Shown here: positions 26,604 through 34,850 of the stretch, one piece after another
How the letters are laid out: every line of letters begins with the position of its first letter
Numbering within the stretch: the first letter of the stretch is position 1
Assembly: GCA_964420605.1 (NCBI GenBank)
Contig: CAYQUC010000003.1
Span: 1-64,000, forward strand
Length of the DNA stretch: 64,000 nucleotides
Reading direction: 5' to 3'
DNA from: CAYQUC01 sp964420605
Lineage (GTDB): Bacteria > Pseudomonadota > Gammaproteobacteria > UBA6429 > Thiohalophilaceae
Notes under the pieces: generated by a model
Told to the model about the DNA's origin: nothing
Seen by the model: only the letters and a program-made list of their open reading frames with translations
Database searches by the model: none
Position numbers and translations under genes: made by a program

Positions 26604-27692
26604 TTACTTATTACCTAAATACTGAAACATCGACACCCTTGCATTGAGCATATCCGAAATAAAAACGCGATCATTAGCATCAATCCACACGGCAGTTGGT
26701 TGAGAGAATTTTCCGGCTGTTTGTCCCGAACCACCAATGGATAATAAAAATTTACCAACCGAATTAAAAATTAATACATAATCATAAAAACTTTCAGTAA
26801 CATAAATATTTCCATGCGAATCGACTGCGATACCTTTGGGTCGCGAAAAATTACCAATGTACAGTCCTCGCTCCCCAATGCTCGAAATAAATATGCCATC
26901 CCCTGTAAAAACTTGAATGCGAGCATTCAAAGAATCTGCAACATACAGTTTATTGTCATAAAAACTTAAAAATGTGGGTCGATTAAACTCACCTTGTCCC
27001 GCGCCTGCTTGTCCAAAAGTGTTGAGCAACTCACCCTGAAGAGTAAAAACCTTAATATCATTATTTTTAGTATCAGACACATAAATGCGTTTAGTCATCG
27101 CATCATAAACAATTCCTGTTGGACGCTGTAAAGTTGGGTTGCGAATGCTATCAACTAACAGCCCCTTATCATTAAGCACAAATATTGCCGCCTGCTCGGA
27201 ATCGGTTACCAAAATTCGTTGTTCAGCAACGGTTATACCAACCGGACTGAGCAAAGGTAAACCAGAATGTTCTTCATTCCACACGCTAAATTCAGATTTA
27301 CTTTCATCGAATACAAATACTGCGCGCCGACCTGCATCGACTATATAAATCAGGCCATTATCTGTAACCACACCTTGTTGCGGTCTAAACAAATTTATTT
27401 TACTTGCGGGTGAATCATCAACCCCAACCAAGGCTGAAAAAAAACGCGACATCAAACTGCGATTATTGCCCACGCCAACACTGGCATTTGACTCACCACG
27501 TAAATCCCCAAGGTATAAATACCGCGGTGTTTGTGGTGGCTTAGGCCATACCTGTTGCTTTAACAGTGATGTGGACGAAGGCATCGAAAAACGTAAAACA
27601 TCCGGTGAAGAAGCACACGAACTTAAAACCAGTGCCGCTAAAGATATGCCAAGCACATTCAAATATATTTTAACAAGATGACAATTCACCAC
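26604..27692 (-). CDS. NHL-repeat six-bladed propeller lipoprotein (cytochrome-linked)
   Basis: The 362-residue product has a lipoprotein signal ending LSSC (C26) and then NHL repeats: GLIYIVDAGRRAVFVFD, RILVTDSEQAAIFVLN, RIYVSDTKNNDIKVF, KLYVADSLNARIQVF, NIYVTESFYDYVLIF and RVFISDMLNARVSMF, six blades. It is probably anchored to the outer membrane. NHL propellers recur beside secreted multihaem cytochromes, where a chaperone, docking or secretion role has been suggested; none is proven here. The start is GTG at 27692 or 27689, overlapping the preceding cytochrome stop. A paralogue lies at 35884-36996. Confidence 0.85.
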   Translation of the reverse strand: MVNCHLVKIYLNVLGISLAALVLSSCASSPDVLRFSMPSSTSLLKQQVWPKPPQTPRYLYLGDLRGESNASVGVGNNRSLMSRFFSALVGVDDSPASKINLFRPQQGVVTDNGLIYIVDAGRRAVFVFDESKSEFSVWNEEHSGLPLLSPVGITVAEQRILVTDSEQAAIFVLNDKGLLVDSIRNPTLQRPTGIVYDAMTKRIYVSDTKNNDIKVFTLQGELLNTFGQAGAGQGEFNRPTFLSFYDNKLYVADSLNARIQVFTGDGIFISSIGERGLYIGNFSRPKGIAVDSHGNIYVTESFYDYVLIFNSVGKFLLSIGGSGQTAGKFSQPTAVWIDANDRVFISDMLNARVSMFQYLGNK

Positions 27693-28084
27693 CGACCTGG
27701 CCCCGATGTTTCATTGCTACCGGTGATACCGCTTTTTAAACCGAGCTTGCCTGAATGACATAGATCACAGTTTTCCACAGACCATGCAACTTGACCATTA
27801 TGACACATTCCACAATATTGACCGTCTAAAATATCCAACATAGTAACATCGTTACTACCCGCTCGCATTTTAAAACCTAATTCAAAGTGGCAGACCTTAC
27901 ATCGAAATCGTATACGATGAAACCAATGAGGAAATATAACCGGCCGCATATCATTTTGTTCAGCACGTTTATTTAAAATAACATCAGCATATTCGGACAT
28001 TGCTGATGTGGACAGTAACAGTTGCAATACAACTACAAGGCCTATTCGTATCAGCACAATACGAAAAATACGGTTATTATGCAT
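27686..28084 (-). CDS. Trihaem c7-type cytochrome, type A' (HWFHR class)
   Basis: This 132-residue periplasmic cytochrome (signal peptide to about residue 30, MHNNRIFRIVL...TSAMS) has three CxxCH motifs: CKVCH, CGMCH and CDLCH. The MRPVIFPHWFHRIRFRC block is shared, almost unchanged, with the type A protein at 31451. Apart from the motif histidines the mature protein has only two others (PHW and FHR), one short of what three bis-His haems need. It fits the c7/'nanowire' trihaem domain. I start at 28084; an upstream start would overlap the preceding gene. Confidence 0.85.
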   Translation of the reverse strand: MHNNRIFRIVLIRIGLVVVLQLLLSTSAMSEYADVILNKRAEQNDMRPVIFPHWFHRIRFRCKVCHFELGFKMRAGSNDVTMLDILDGQYCGMCHNGQVAWSVENCDLCHSGKLGLKSGITGSNETSGPGRW

Positions 28085-28106
28085 TTGTAGGCCATACTGC
28101 ACTGCG

Positions 28107-28652
28107 TTACTTACGCTCAGCTTGAGCACCGACTTTACCAGTAAAGTTATTCCGTGATACGCTATGGCACCGCAAACATTCAGTTAACGGAAAAGACACT
28201 GCACCATGACATCGGCCACAATATTCACCGTTTAAAATTGCAAACATATTTATTGGGTTGGCTCCAACTTCTTTTTTAAAAATAGCATCATGGCAATTAC
28301 TGCAATCTAACCACTCAGTATGAGCTTTGTGTGGAAAACGTACCATCGGCATTTCACCCGTATTTTCTAAAATAATATCCATATCCAAAACTTCAACCTT
28401 TGTTTCAGGGTAAATATTGGTCCGAGGGTTTATGTACTTTTCACGCAAGGCCTTAACCCAGGAGACTTTATTTCCAGTATTATCAGGTGGCAGTTGTAAT
28501 AATGCCTCGCCCGGCTCTTGCAAAATAGTTATAGCAGGATTATCTGGCGCGTGTAAACCATCGTCTTTTAGTAATTTCCAAGTCTGACTGGCGGCAAATA
28601 ACGTACCGCTAAATAAAGCCAATATCAGTATAACTACATAGTGTTTACTCAT
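28107..28652 (-). CDS. Trihaem c7-type cytochrome, type B' (HTEWLDCSNCH class)
   Basis: The 181-residue periplasmic protein has a signal peptide (to about residue 20), a roughly 85-residue N-terminal segment without haems (GLHAPDN, VSWVKALREK, MDIILENTGEMP), then the trihaem domain: PHKAHTEWLDCSNCH, YCGRCHG and ECLRCHS. Three non-motif histidines are available as distal ligands. The same order occurs in the C-terminal part of the protein at 30465. It is presumably a periplasmic electron shuttle feeding the outer-membrane complex. Confidence 0.87.
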   Translation of the reverse strand: MSKHYVVILILALFSGTLFAASQTWKLLKDDGLHAPDNPAITILQEPGEALLQLPPDNTGNKVSWVKALREKYINPRTNIYPETKVEVLDMDIILENTGEMPMVRFPHKAHTEWLDCSNCHDAIFKKEVGANPINMFAILNGEYCGRCHGAVSFPLTECLRCHSVSRNNFTGKVGAQAERK

Positions 28653-28692
28653 AACGGTAATATTACCTTAATTACTTTAAAATTAACTACAT

Positions 28693-29556
28693 TTAACCAG
28701 GAATATAAACGCCGGCACTACGAATAGCACGTACCAGTTGTTTAGTAGACTGTTCCAGTAATTTTATCGCTTCTTCAAATTGTTTATCTAACGTTGCTGC
28801 AATAGCTTTCTTACGAAGTGAGTCGGCTTGTTGCGTAAATTTTAATACCGCTTTTTTGGTATACTCTGAACTCTTTTTCTCATCTAATAATAATTTCATT
28901 AGCATTTTATGAGTATCATTTCTATCAAGTTCATACTGGTATTCTTCCTCTGGATTTGCAAAATTTAAACTACGAACTAAAGTCTGCCCACCACGTAATG
29001 ATTCAATCGATTGTTGTAATATAAAATAAGCTTTATCCAACTTTAATTTTGCAGCTTTATGATTCCCCGTACGTTCCAGTTTATTAGAACTTTCAAGAAT
29101 TTTATCTAACTGTGTATTAATTTTTTGTTTAATTTCATTGCCACCAGTACTTTCATCCGTTATACGATTTAACGCATCACGCAATGCTTCAAATGACTCT
29201 TTACGTTTATAATATTCCTGTTTATCTTTATTTTTTGTTAATGTTTTTGGTGTTGCTAACCTAATTGCACTAAACATCATTTTAGCTGACTGATCCAATA
29301 AAGCCGATCCCTGTTCAAGATTACCCAAGGTAAATTGTTTGCTGGCTTCGTTTAATAAGTCTTTAGCTTGCTGGTATGATTTTTTAACTTCAGGGTTATT
29401 GCTTTTATTCACCTGTTTTGAACCAGACGAATCATTTATTAGCTTACTAATAAATGCGCCACGCGGATCATCCATTATTTTAGCCGAAACTCCAGGCCCA
29501 CTATAAAAACTACAAACAATGATTACTGTAACAATATATTTTTTTAATCCACTCAT
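28693..29556 (-). CDS. Exported alpha-helical protein C', unknown function
   Basis: After a signal peptide (MSGLKKYIVTVIIVCSFYSGPGVSA) the 287-residue product is almost wholly charged amphipathic helix, with TPR-like pairs such as YQQAKDLLNEASKQFTLGNLEQGSALLDQ. It has no cysteine in the mature part and no haem motif. It is a paralogue of the upstream gene: both have an EEE(Y/F)-x-Y-x-L-x-R helix (NPEEEYQYELDR here) and end in 'EEAIKLLEQSTKQLVRAIR...G'. No known family is recognised. Its place between two cytochrome pairs suggests a scaffold or assembly role in the same complex (inference). The ATG at 29556 is chosen; a TTG four codons upstream is possible. Confidence 0.75.
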   Translation of the reverse strand: MSGLKKYIVTVIIVCSFYSGPGVSAKIMDDPRGAFISKLINDSSGSKQVNKSNNPEVKKSYQQAKDLLNEASKQFTLGNLEQGSALLDQSAKMMFSAIRLATPKTLTKNKDKQEYYKRKESFEALRDALNRITDESTGGNEIKQKINTQLDKILESSNKLERTGNHKAAKLKLDKAYFILQQSIESLRGGQTLVRSLNFANPEEEYQYELDRNDTHKMLMKLLLDEKKSSEYTKKAVLKFTQQADSLRKKAIAATLDKQFEEAIKLLEQSTKQLVRAIRSAGVYIPG

Positions 29557-29569
29557 AATAATTTTCAAC

Positions 29570-30448
29570 CTAAGGTCTAACTCCCATAATTTTTAACGCG
29601 CCTGATAAATTTTTTATTGCCTTATCAAGCACTAATACGGCTTTTTCATGCTCTTTACTTTTCTTCATCACTTTCGCCTTATCAATGCCCTGCGTGCCTT
29701 GCTGCACATAACTATCAATTAAACGACTTGTTTCCTTATTGAACGTATTGTTTTGTAATACGCCTTCAACTAACTCAAGATAATGCATACTCCGTTTTAA
29801 TAAATAATTGAATTCCTCTTCAGCCGAATCAAATAACAAATCATACACTACTGTGTTTTCATGTTTTAACATAACAAGTAACTGTGTTTTTAATTTATAA
29901 GCATCTATCAATGACTCGCTAGCTAAAACATATTTTTCTTTCCCTGCCGAAATTTTAGAATGTTCCACCAAAAATAAAATTTCTTTATTCTTTTGTTCTA
30001 AAAACTGACGATCATCTTTCGATAAATCAGACCACGCAGGCATAATAAATGACTCAACGCGCTTGCTGTTTTCTAAATATTTATTTCGATCAATTTTTTT
30101 CTTATTTAACATGCGAGACACGTTGGTTAAATCTCGAATAACTGAATCAATAATCGCATTTGCCTCAATCCAATTTTTTTTCTTTATTTTTATAGCAACT
30201 AACTCAAAATTAAATTCAGCGGCATTAAATAAATCGTTAAGTTCTTCATTATTACTTTTTTTAATGCGTCGACGAATGGGCGAATGAATTAATAAATAAT
30301 TAGCCATTTTAAATTTAAGGCCAAGCTGCTGCTGTTCACCCTTTAAGTTTTTTATAGAAACATCGTTCATCAGATCTTTTGGAGAAGCTTGCACTGTTTC
30401 AATAACAGTGAGTGACATCAACACTAAAATAACAACTAGGTAACGCAT
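29570..30448 (-). CDS. Exported alpha-helical protein C, unknown function
   Basis: The 292-residue protein has a signal peptide (MRYLVVILVLMSLTVIETVQA) and an all-helical, Lys/Glu-rich body without cysteines or haem motifs. Two internal repeats look TPR-like (NELNDLFNAAEFNFELV..., HEKAVLVLDKAIKNLSGALK). The SAEEEFNYLLKRS helix and the C-terminus match the next gene, so the two are paralogues. GGAAGAG lies 8 nt before the ATG at 30448. I do not recognise a family. It is embedded in the cytochrome operon, 16 nt after the type B cytochrome gene. Confidence 0.75.
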   Translation of the reverse strand: MRYLVVILVLMSLTVIETVQASPKDLMNDVSIKNLKGEQQQLGLKFKMANYLLIHSPIRRRIKKSNNEELNDLFNAAEFNFELVAIKIKKKNWIEANAIIDSVIRDLTNVSRMLNKKKIDRNKYLENSKRVESFIMPAWSDLSKDDRQFLEQKNKEILFLVEHSKISAGKEKYVLASESLIDAYKLKTQLLVMLKHENTVVYDLLFDSAEEEFNYLLKRSMHYLELVEGVLQNNTFNKETSRLIDSYVQQGTQGIDKAKVMKKSKEHEKAVLVLDKAIKNLSGALKIMGVRP

Positions 30449-30464
30449 ATTCAGCTCTTCCACT

Positions 30465-31454
30465 TTATTTTTTCTTGTTTTTTACAGGTTTAAAGGCTTT
30501 TTTCTGTGAATGACACTTACGGCATTCAGAAACAGGAAAAGCCACCTTACCATGACAAACTCCACACTTTTGTCCCAGTAATATCGCGGCCATACTTATT
30601 TGATTTGCACCTTTTTGGGGTATAAAAATAGCTGGATGGCAATTTGAACAATCTAACCATTCTGTGTGTTGTTTGTGTGGATAAACCACGTTAGGCATTG
30701 AACCTTTCACTTCTCGAACGATATTTAAATCCATCACAACAGGAACAGCATCTGGATCTAAGCGATCATAACGTGGAGCAATATCACCTTTATGCAAAGA
30801 TTTAACCCAGTCAACTCGATTTCCAGACTTGGCTTTTGGTAATGTCGCAAAAGCTTCTTTTGGCGTTTGTAACATTTCAGTACCTTGATTCGTTGGATCA
30901 TGAATACCATCGGTCATTGGTGGTGGATTCCATGATGATGGTGGCTTCATTAAACGATTAAAACGATTTATATTATTATATGACTTATTTTTGCTGGTCT
31001 TCAATTTTTTCGATTTAGCGGTGCTAGATTTTTTGCTTTTCTTTATAGCTTTACCTGCTTGCTTCTCATATTTTTTAAAACCTGAGTTACTTAACATATA
31101 AGCAATAGCGCGTTTAATTTCTTCATTCTTAAATGCAGGATTACCACCTTTTGCCGGCATATTCTTAAAACCATTAATGGCATTTTTTTGTAATACTTTA
31201 AACCCTTTGGCTTCACGTATTTTCCAATCATCCTTTGAGGCGAACTTTGGAGCATTTAAAACACCACTACCATGACAGCCAACACAACCACTATCATACA
31301 CTTGCTTCCCTGATTTCAATTCAGCCGAAAATAAATTTTGTTGAAAAATCAACATTGAAACTACTGATAAAAATAATACATTAATGAGAGTATAATTAAT
31401 AAAATAAAACAGCTTGTTTTTATTTAAACAATATTCTTTAGTTTTTAATTTCAT
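30465..31454 (-). CDS. Tetrahaem fusion: class I c-type domain plus trihaem c7 domain (type B)
   Basis: The 329-residue protein fuses an N-terminal monohaem c5-like domain (CVGCH, then methionine-bearing FKNMPAKGGNPAF, a likely Met ligand) to a C-terminal trihaem c7 domain (PHKQHTEWLDCSNCH, KCGVCHG, ECRKCHS). The linker is very Lys/Ser-rich (about residues 130-165). The C-terminal half is a paralogue of the protein at 28107. A hydrophobic stretch (about 20-42) acts as signal peptide or N-terminal anchor. Its ATG overlaps the preceding cytochrome stop (ATGA) and GGAGAT lies in front. The fusion puts a high-potential type haem next to low-potential bis-His haems in one chain. Confidence 0.87.
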   Translation of the reverse strand: MKLKTKEYCLNKNKLFYFINYTLINVLFLSVVSMLIFQQNLFSAELKSGKQVYDSGCVGCHGSGVLNAPKFASKDDWKIREAKGFKVLQKNAINGFKNMPAKGGNPAFKNEEIKRAIAYMLSNSGFKKYEKQAGKAIKKSKKSSTAKSKKLKTSKNKSYNNINRFNRLMKPPSSWNPPPMTDGIHDPTNQGTEMLQTPKEAFATLPKAKSGNRVDWVKSLHKGDIAPRYDRLDPDAVPVVMDLNIVREVKGSMPNVVYPHKQHTEWLDCSNCHPAIFIPQKGANQISMAAILLGQKCGVCHGKVAFPVSECRKCHSQKKAFKPVKNKKK

Positions 31455-31897
31455 TTTTTATCTCCGCCTTTCTTCGCCCCAGACTTAACTGTCTTTCCTT
31501 TTATGGCCTTATCTTTCTTTTGTTTTGTTAATAGTTTTGATATTGTACTTTCATGTACTTGCGTTGGTGTTCCTGGTTTTGCTGAGTGACACATAATGCA
31601 ATTTTCAACCGACCATGCCACTTCACCATTATGACAAGCACCACAATATTCTCCATCAATTATTTTAAGCATGTTTATTTTATTACCGCCGGCTTTAAAC
31701 TCAAACCCTAAATCTGCGTGGCATACTTTGCATCGAAAACGAATACGATGAAACCAATGCGGAAATATAACCGGACGCATACCAGCATCATCTGAATAAT
31801 TATTAATAACCACATCACCGTATTCAGCCCTTGCTGTAACAGAGTACAATATCAATATAATTGAAACCATAAACAAAAATAAAACATTCTTCTTCAT
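31451..31897 (-). CDS. Trihaem c7-type cytochrome, type A (HWFHR class)
   Basis: The 148-residue periplasmic cytochrome (signal peptide to about residue 24) has CKVCH, CGACH and CIMCH, the same PHWFHRIRFRC block as its paralogue at 27686, and a Lys-rich C-terminal tail. Only two conserved non-motif histidines precede the haems; a third (VHEST) near the tail is not shared. GGAGAAAGG stands before the ATG at 31897, so the longer open frame to 31987 is not needed. It overlaps the next gene by 4 nt. Confidence 0.87.
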   Translation of the reverse strand: MKKNVLFLFMVSIILILYSVTARAEYGDVVINNYSDDAGMRPVIFPHWFHRIRFRCKVCHADLGFEFKAGGNKINMLKIIDGEYCGACHNGEVAWSVENCIMCHSAKPGTPTQVHESTISKLLTKQKKDKAIKGKTVKSGAKKGGDKK

Positions 31898-31925
31898 AAC
31901 TGCCTTTCTCCAATGCCTTTTAAAA

Positions 31926-33704
31926 TTATATGTCGCCGAAATTTCGTGTAAATTGTATCTTAAACACTCTGTCGTATACCTCGCCATTTTTGACGTAATC
32001 TAAACTTGCTCGCGACTCAAACAAACCAATTCTATACACAACTTCATTACGCCACATGTTATCTCGGTACGAGCCGTATTTACTCGATGTTATTTCATCA
32101 CCATCATTAACCTTATTGCTAATCCGTAACTCAGACTTAAAACTCAAGCCAGTAACATTGAAAAAACGGCTAGTATTATAACTTATTTGTCCATTACTAT
32201 ATTGAGTATTGGTTGTTTTTAAATTTGTACTGATCTGACTTTTTTGCACTGTAACATTGGCTAAAAAATGAGTATGTCGGTTAATTCGATAGTCGTAAGA
32301 AAATTGTATATTTGCTAATTGAAATACATTATTTTCAATGCTCATATTTCTAATGTCGGTGTATGTAAAACGAATTGCAGATGTATTAACAAAATTTGAT
32401 TTAGACCAATTTGCTGTTACTGAATGATTAAAATAACTTGAGTTTTCTTGGTTTTTACGAATTTCATATGCTACCGACTGATTAAATGTCGTTTGAATGA
32501 GTACTGCTTGGTGATACATAAAATCTTTTGACAAGGAATGTCCAAGTTGATTTTTAAAATATTTTTCAGATTGTATCGTAGCGCCATATTGTCGATTTAA
32601 ATTACTTGATGCATACCAATTATAAAATCCACTATTAAAATCTAAAGATCCAGAGTTATACGTTACCCCTACAGCCTCTGAGTTAATATACTGCTGTGTT
32701 TTTTTATTTTGTAACTCTGTACGATTTATTGATTCAGTAAAAGTTATTCTAGGTGAATAATTGTAAATCAAACCCTGGTTAATATTTATAGTAGCTCGTT
32801 CACTAATGTTATCTGTATTTGTAATTAAGTTAGCATCATATTGTTGGTAACGCTGTTCTAAATCGGATACTCGTAAACTACCTGTAATATGTAAATTTGG
32901 ATTTCTTCCTGGCCGCCATAATAAAAAACTCGATACTTGATTATTCTTTGTGTCATTTGAGTTTGTAATAAAATCATTATGACTTTGGGTTGTAGACACC
33001 CGGCTATCTACTGTGAAATTACTATTATTGGCATAAGTATGCCTTGCCGTTACCGCATAGTTAAGCGCATCATCACGAGTTGGTTTTTCAATTTTACTGT
33101 AGTCAACATCACCGTAAAAAATATTATTATTCATTTTATAACGTGCTTTTACATTTGCGGAGTCATTAACAAAACTTTCTTGATCGATATCTTCTCGCTC
33201 TGCACGTTCTATATTTGCACTGTAAAAATGTTTGCCATCTAAGCTAATATATTGCTGACGCAAGCCTACAACTGTGTTGACAATATTACGTGCAAATAAT
33301 TCATCATAACGTTCATTGGTATTTTTTTCTGCATAGAATAATGTTGGAAAACGACTACTTGGAAATAGATTTAAGCGAAATTTACCCCGCAAATATTGAT
33401 TATCAACATTTACTTGATCGCTATTTTCTCGCTTATCCGATGTTAAGGACAAACTACCGTCTACTAAGGCAAACCACGGTTGCCAAATATAACTACTGAC
33501 GTTTACTGTGGATATCAACAATGAATCAACTGCGCTATTTGAACCTGCGTTATAATCACGTTCACGATAGATGGCGGTTAAATCACCCCAGACACGCACT
33601 GGTGCACTTTCCACATTTGCTATATTTTTATAATCCATAACCATGAGTATAATTAGAGTAACTTTCTTCCATGATTGTAAATCTCGATCTGTCGACACGT
33701 TCAA
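31926..33704 (-). CDS. Outer-membrane beta-barrel of a porin-cytochrome conduit
   Basis: The 592-residue protein has a signal-like N-terminus (WKKVTLIILMVM...VESA) and then alternating amphipathic strands with many aromatic residues throughout, no helices or haem motifs, and a C-terminal outer-membrane targeting strand ending VFKIQFTRNFGDI. In metal-reducing bacteria a barrel of this kind sheathes a multihaem cytochrome to carry electrons across the outer membrane. Here the adjacent trihaem genes would supply the periplasmic side. I do not assign it to MtrB or OmbB; sequence resemblance cannot be judged by eye. The start is uncertain (TTG 33704 or GTG 33698). It lies 7 nt after the parvulin gene. 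Confidence 0.8.
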   Translation of the reverse strand: MNVSTDRDLQSWKKVTLIILMVMDYKNIANVESAPVRVWGDLTAIYRERDYNAGSNSAVDSLLISTVNVSSYIWQPWFALVDGSLSLTSDKRENSDQVNVDNQYLRGKFRLNLFPSSRFPTLFYAEKNTNERYDELFARNIVNTVVGLRQQYISLDGKHFYSANIERAEREDIDQESFVNDSANVKARYKMNNNIFYGDVDYSKIEKPTRDDALNYAVTARHTYANNSNFTVDSRVSTTQSHNDFITNSNDTKNNQVSSFLLWRPGRNPNLHITGSLRVSDLEQRYQQYDANLITNTDNISERATININQGLIYNYSPRITFTESINRTELQNKKTQQYINSEAVGVTYNSGSLDFNSGFYNWYASSNLNRQYGATIQSEKYFKNQLGHSLSKDFMYHQAVLIQTTFNQSVAYEIRKNQENSSYFNHSVTANWSKSNFVNTSAIRFTYTDIRNMSIENNVFQLANIQFSYDYRINRHTHFLANVTVQKSQISTNLKTTNTQYSNGQISYNTSRFFNVTGLSFKSELRISNKVNDGDEITSSKYGSYRDNMWRNEVVYRIGLFESRASLDYVKNGEVYDRVFKIQFTRNFGDI

Positions 33705-33711
33705 ACTTCAA

Positions 33712-34713
33712 TTACTTTATTAATTGCTGTTCATTAATTTCAGCATATATTTTCTCATTCACATAAATATCTGCAGACTGTTTTAATCTTGTTAAATATT
33801 TAGTCCATGCTTTATTTTGCAACGCCCTGTTCAATAAACTATCGACTCTATTCTTTACCGATTCAAATGATTTTAATTTTTTCGCTTGAACTCCATTAAC
33901 ACGAAAAATTGTAATTCCTTCTAATACTCGAATGGGCTCACTGATGTCATGCAATTTTAATTTCTCAACCTTTTTTCGTGCTTCACCATCTAATAAACCC
34001 TGGTGTAAATAACCTAAATCACCGCCTTTAACTGCACTTAAGTGAGAAGAGTATTTTATTGCTATTTTTTCGAAACTGTCACCTTGCTTAATTTTTTTTA
34101 TAAATTGCTGCGCGGCTGTTTTTGCATCTAACCATGTTTTTTCTGTAGATGAAGGTGCGACGGATAACAATATAACCGACAACCATAAACGTTTTGGCTC
34201 TGTGAATTTCTCAGGATGTTGCTGATAATAGGCTTTTAGCGCGGCGGTATCTTTTGGTGCTATATCTTTAATCTTAACAATCATTTGTTCTATTAAATTT
34301 TGACGCTCTAAACGTTGCATTAACAAAGGAAGGTTTTGTTTTTTTTGATTTTGCCAAATCAGATTGGATTTATATTTTTGATTATAAGTTGCTAAACCGG
34401 ATTGGATTTTTTTAGTTTCAGGTTTTAAACCTAAAGTGATGGCTTCTTGATACACTAATACTTGATCAATAATATCTTTCGCTACTTGTCTTTTAAAACG
34501 CACTAATTCCTGCTTAGGAACTTCACCATGATAATACTTAAACCGTACGGCTTGATGAAAAATCTGTACAAATTCTGCATTACTAATCACGCGCTGGTTG
34601 ATACGCGCAAAAATTTTCTCGTTTAATGATGTCGTTTCTGCCAATGCACTAACACTGTGTAATGCAAATACGATAAATACTATTTTATAAAGAAAAGTGT
34701 AGTTGAACTGCAT
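33712..34713 (-). CDS. Periplasmic parvulin-type peptidyl-prolyl isomerase (SurA/PpiC-like)
   Basis: The 333-residue product has a signal peptide (ending SALA), a SurA-like N-terminal helical domain (residues about 30-165) and one parvulin domain (LWLSVILLSVAPSS, FEKIAIKYSSHLSAVKGGDLGYL, HDISEPIRVLEGITIFRV). It would assist folding of exported proteins. Its position directly before the barrel gene and after the tetrahaem cytochrome gene suggests a dedicated foldase for one of these. The ATG at 34713 restores a normal signal peptide; the frame is open 11 codons further. Confidence 0.87.
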   Translation of the reverse strand: MQFNYTFLYKIVFIVFALHSVSALAETTSLNEKIFARINQRVISNAEFVQIFHQAVRFKYYHGEVPKQELVRFKRQVAKDIIDQVLVYQEAITLGLKPETKKIQSGLATYNQKYKSNLIWQNQKKQNLPLLMQRLERQNLIEQMIVKIKDIAPKDTAALKAYYQQHPEKFTEPKRLWLSVILLSVAPSSTEKTWLDAKTAAQQFIKKIKQGDSFEKIAIKYSSHLSAVKGGDLGYLHQGLLDGEARKKVEKLKLHDISEPIRVLEGITIFRVNGVQAKKLKSFESVKNRVDSLLNRALQNKAWTKYLTRLKQSADIYVNEKIYAEINEQQLIK

Positions 34714-34850
34714 ACTATTATACCTTACATAACCATGACTAATCATAAGATAGAGTCATGGGACATACATCTTTACATCAATCAACACGCTAAGTTAAAG
34801 CCGTATTGACTAATTTGTGTTACACCTTGGCTAACACCTAGTTGTAAAAT

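Noticed and set aside
31898..31987. N-terminal extension of the type A trihaem cytochrome
   Set aside because: It would run into the barrel gene and hide the signal peptide; the ATG at 31897 has a strong ribosome site.
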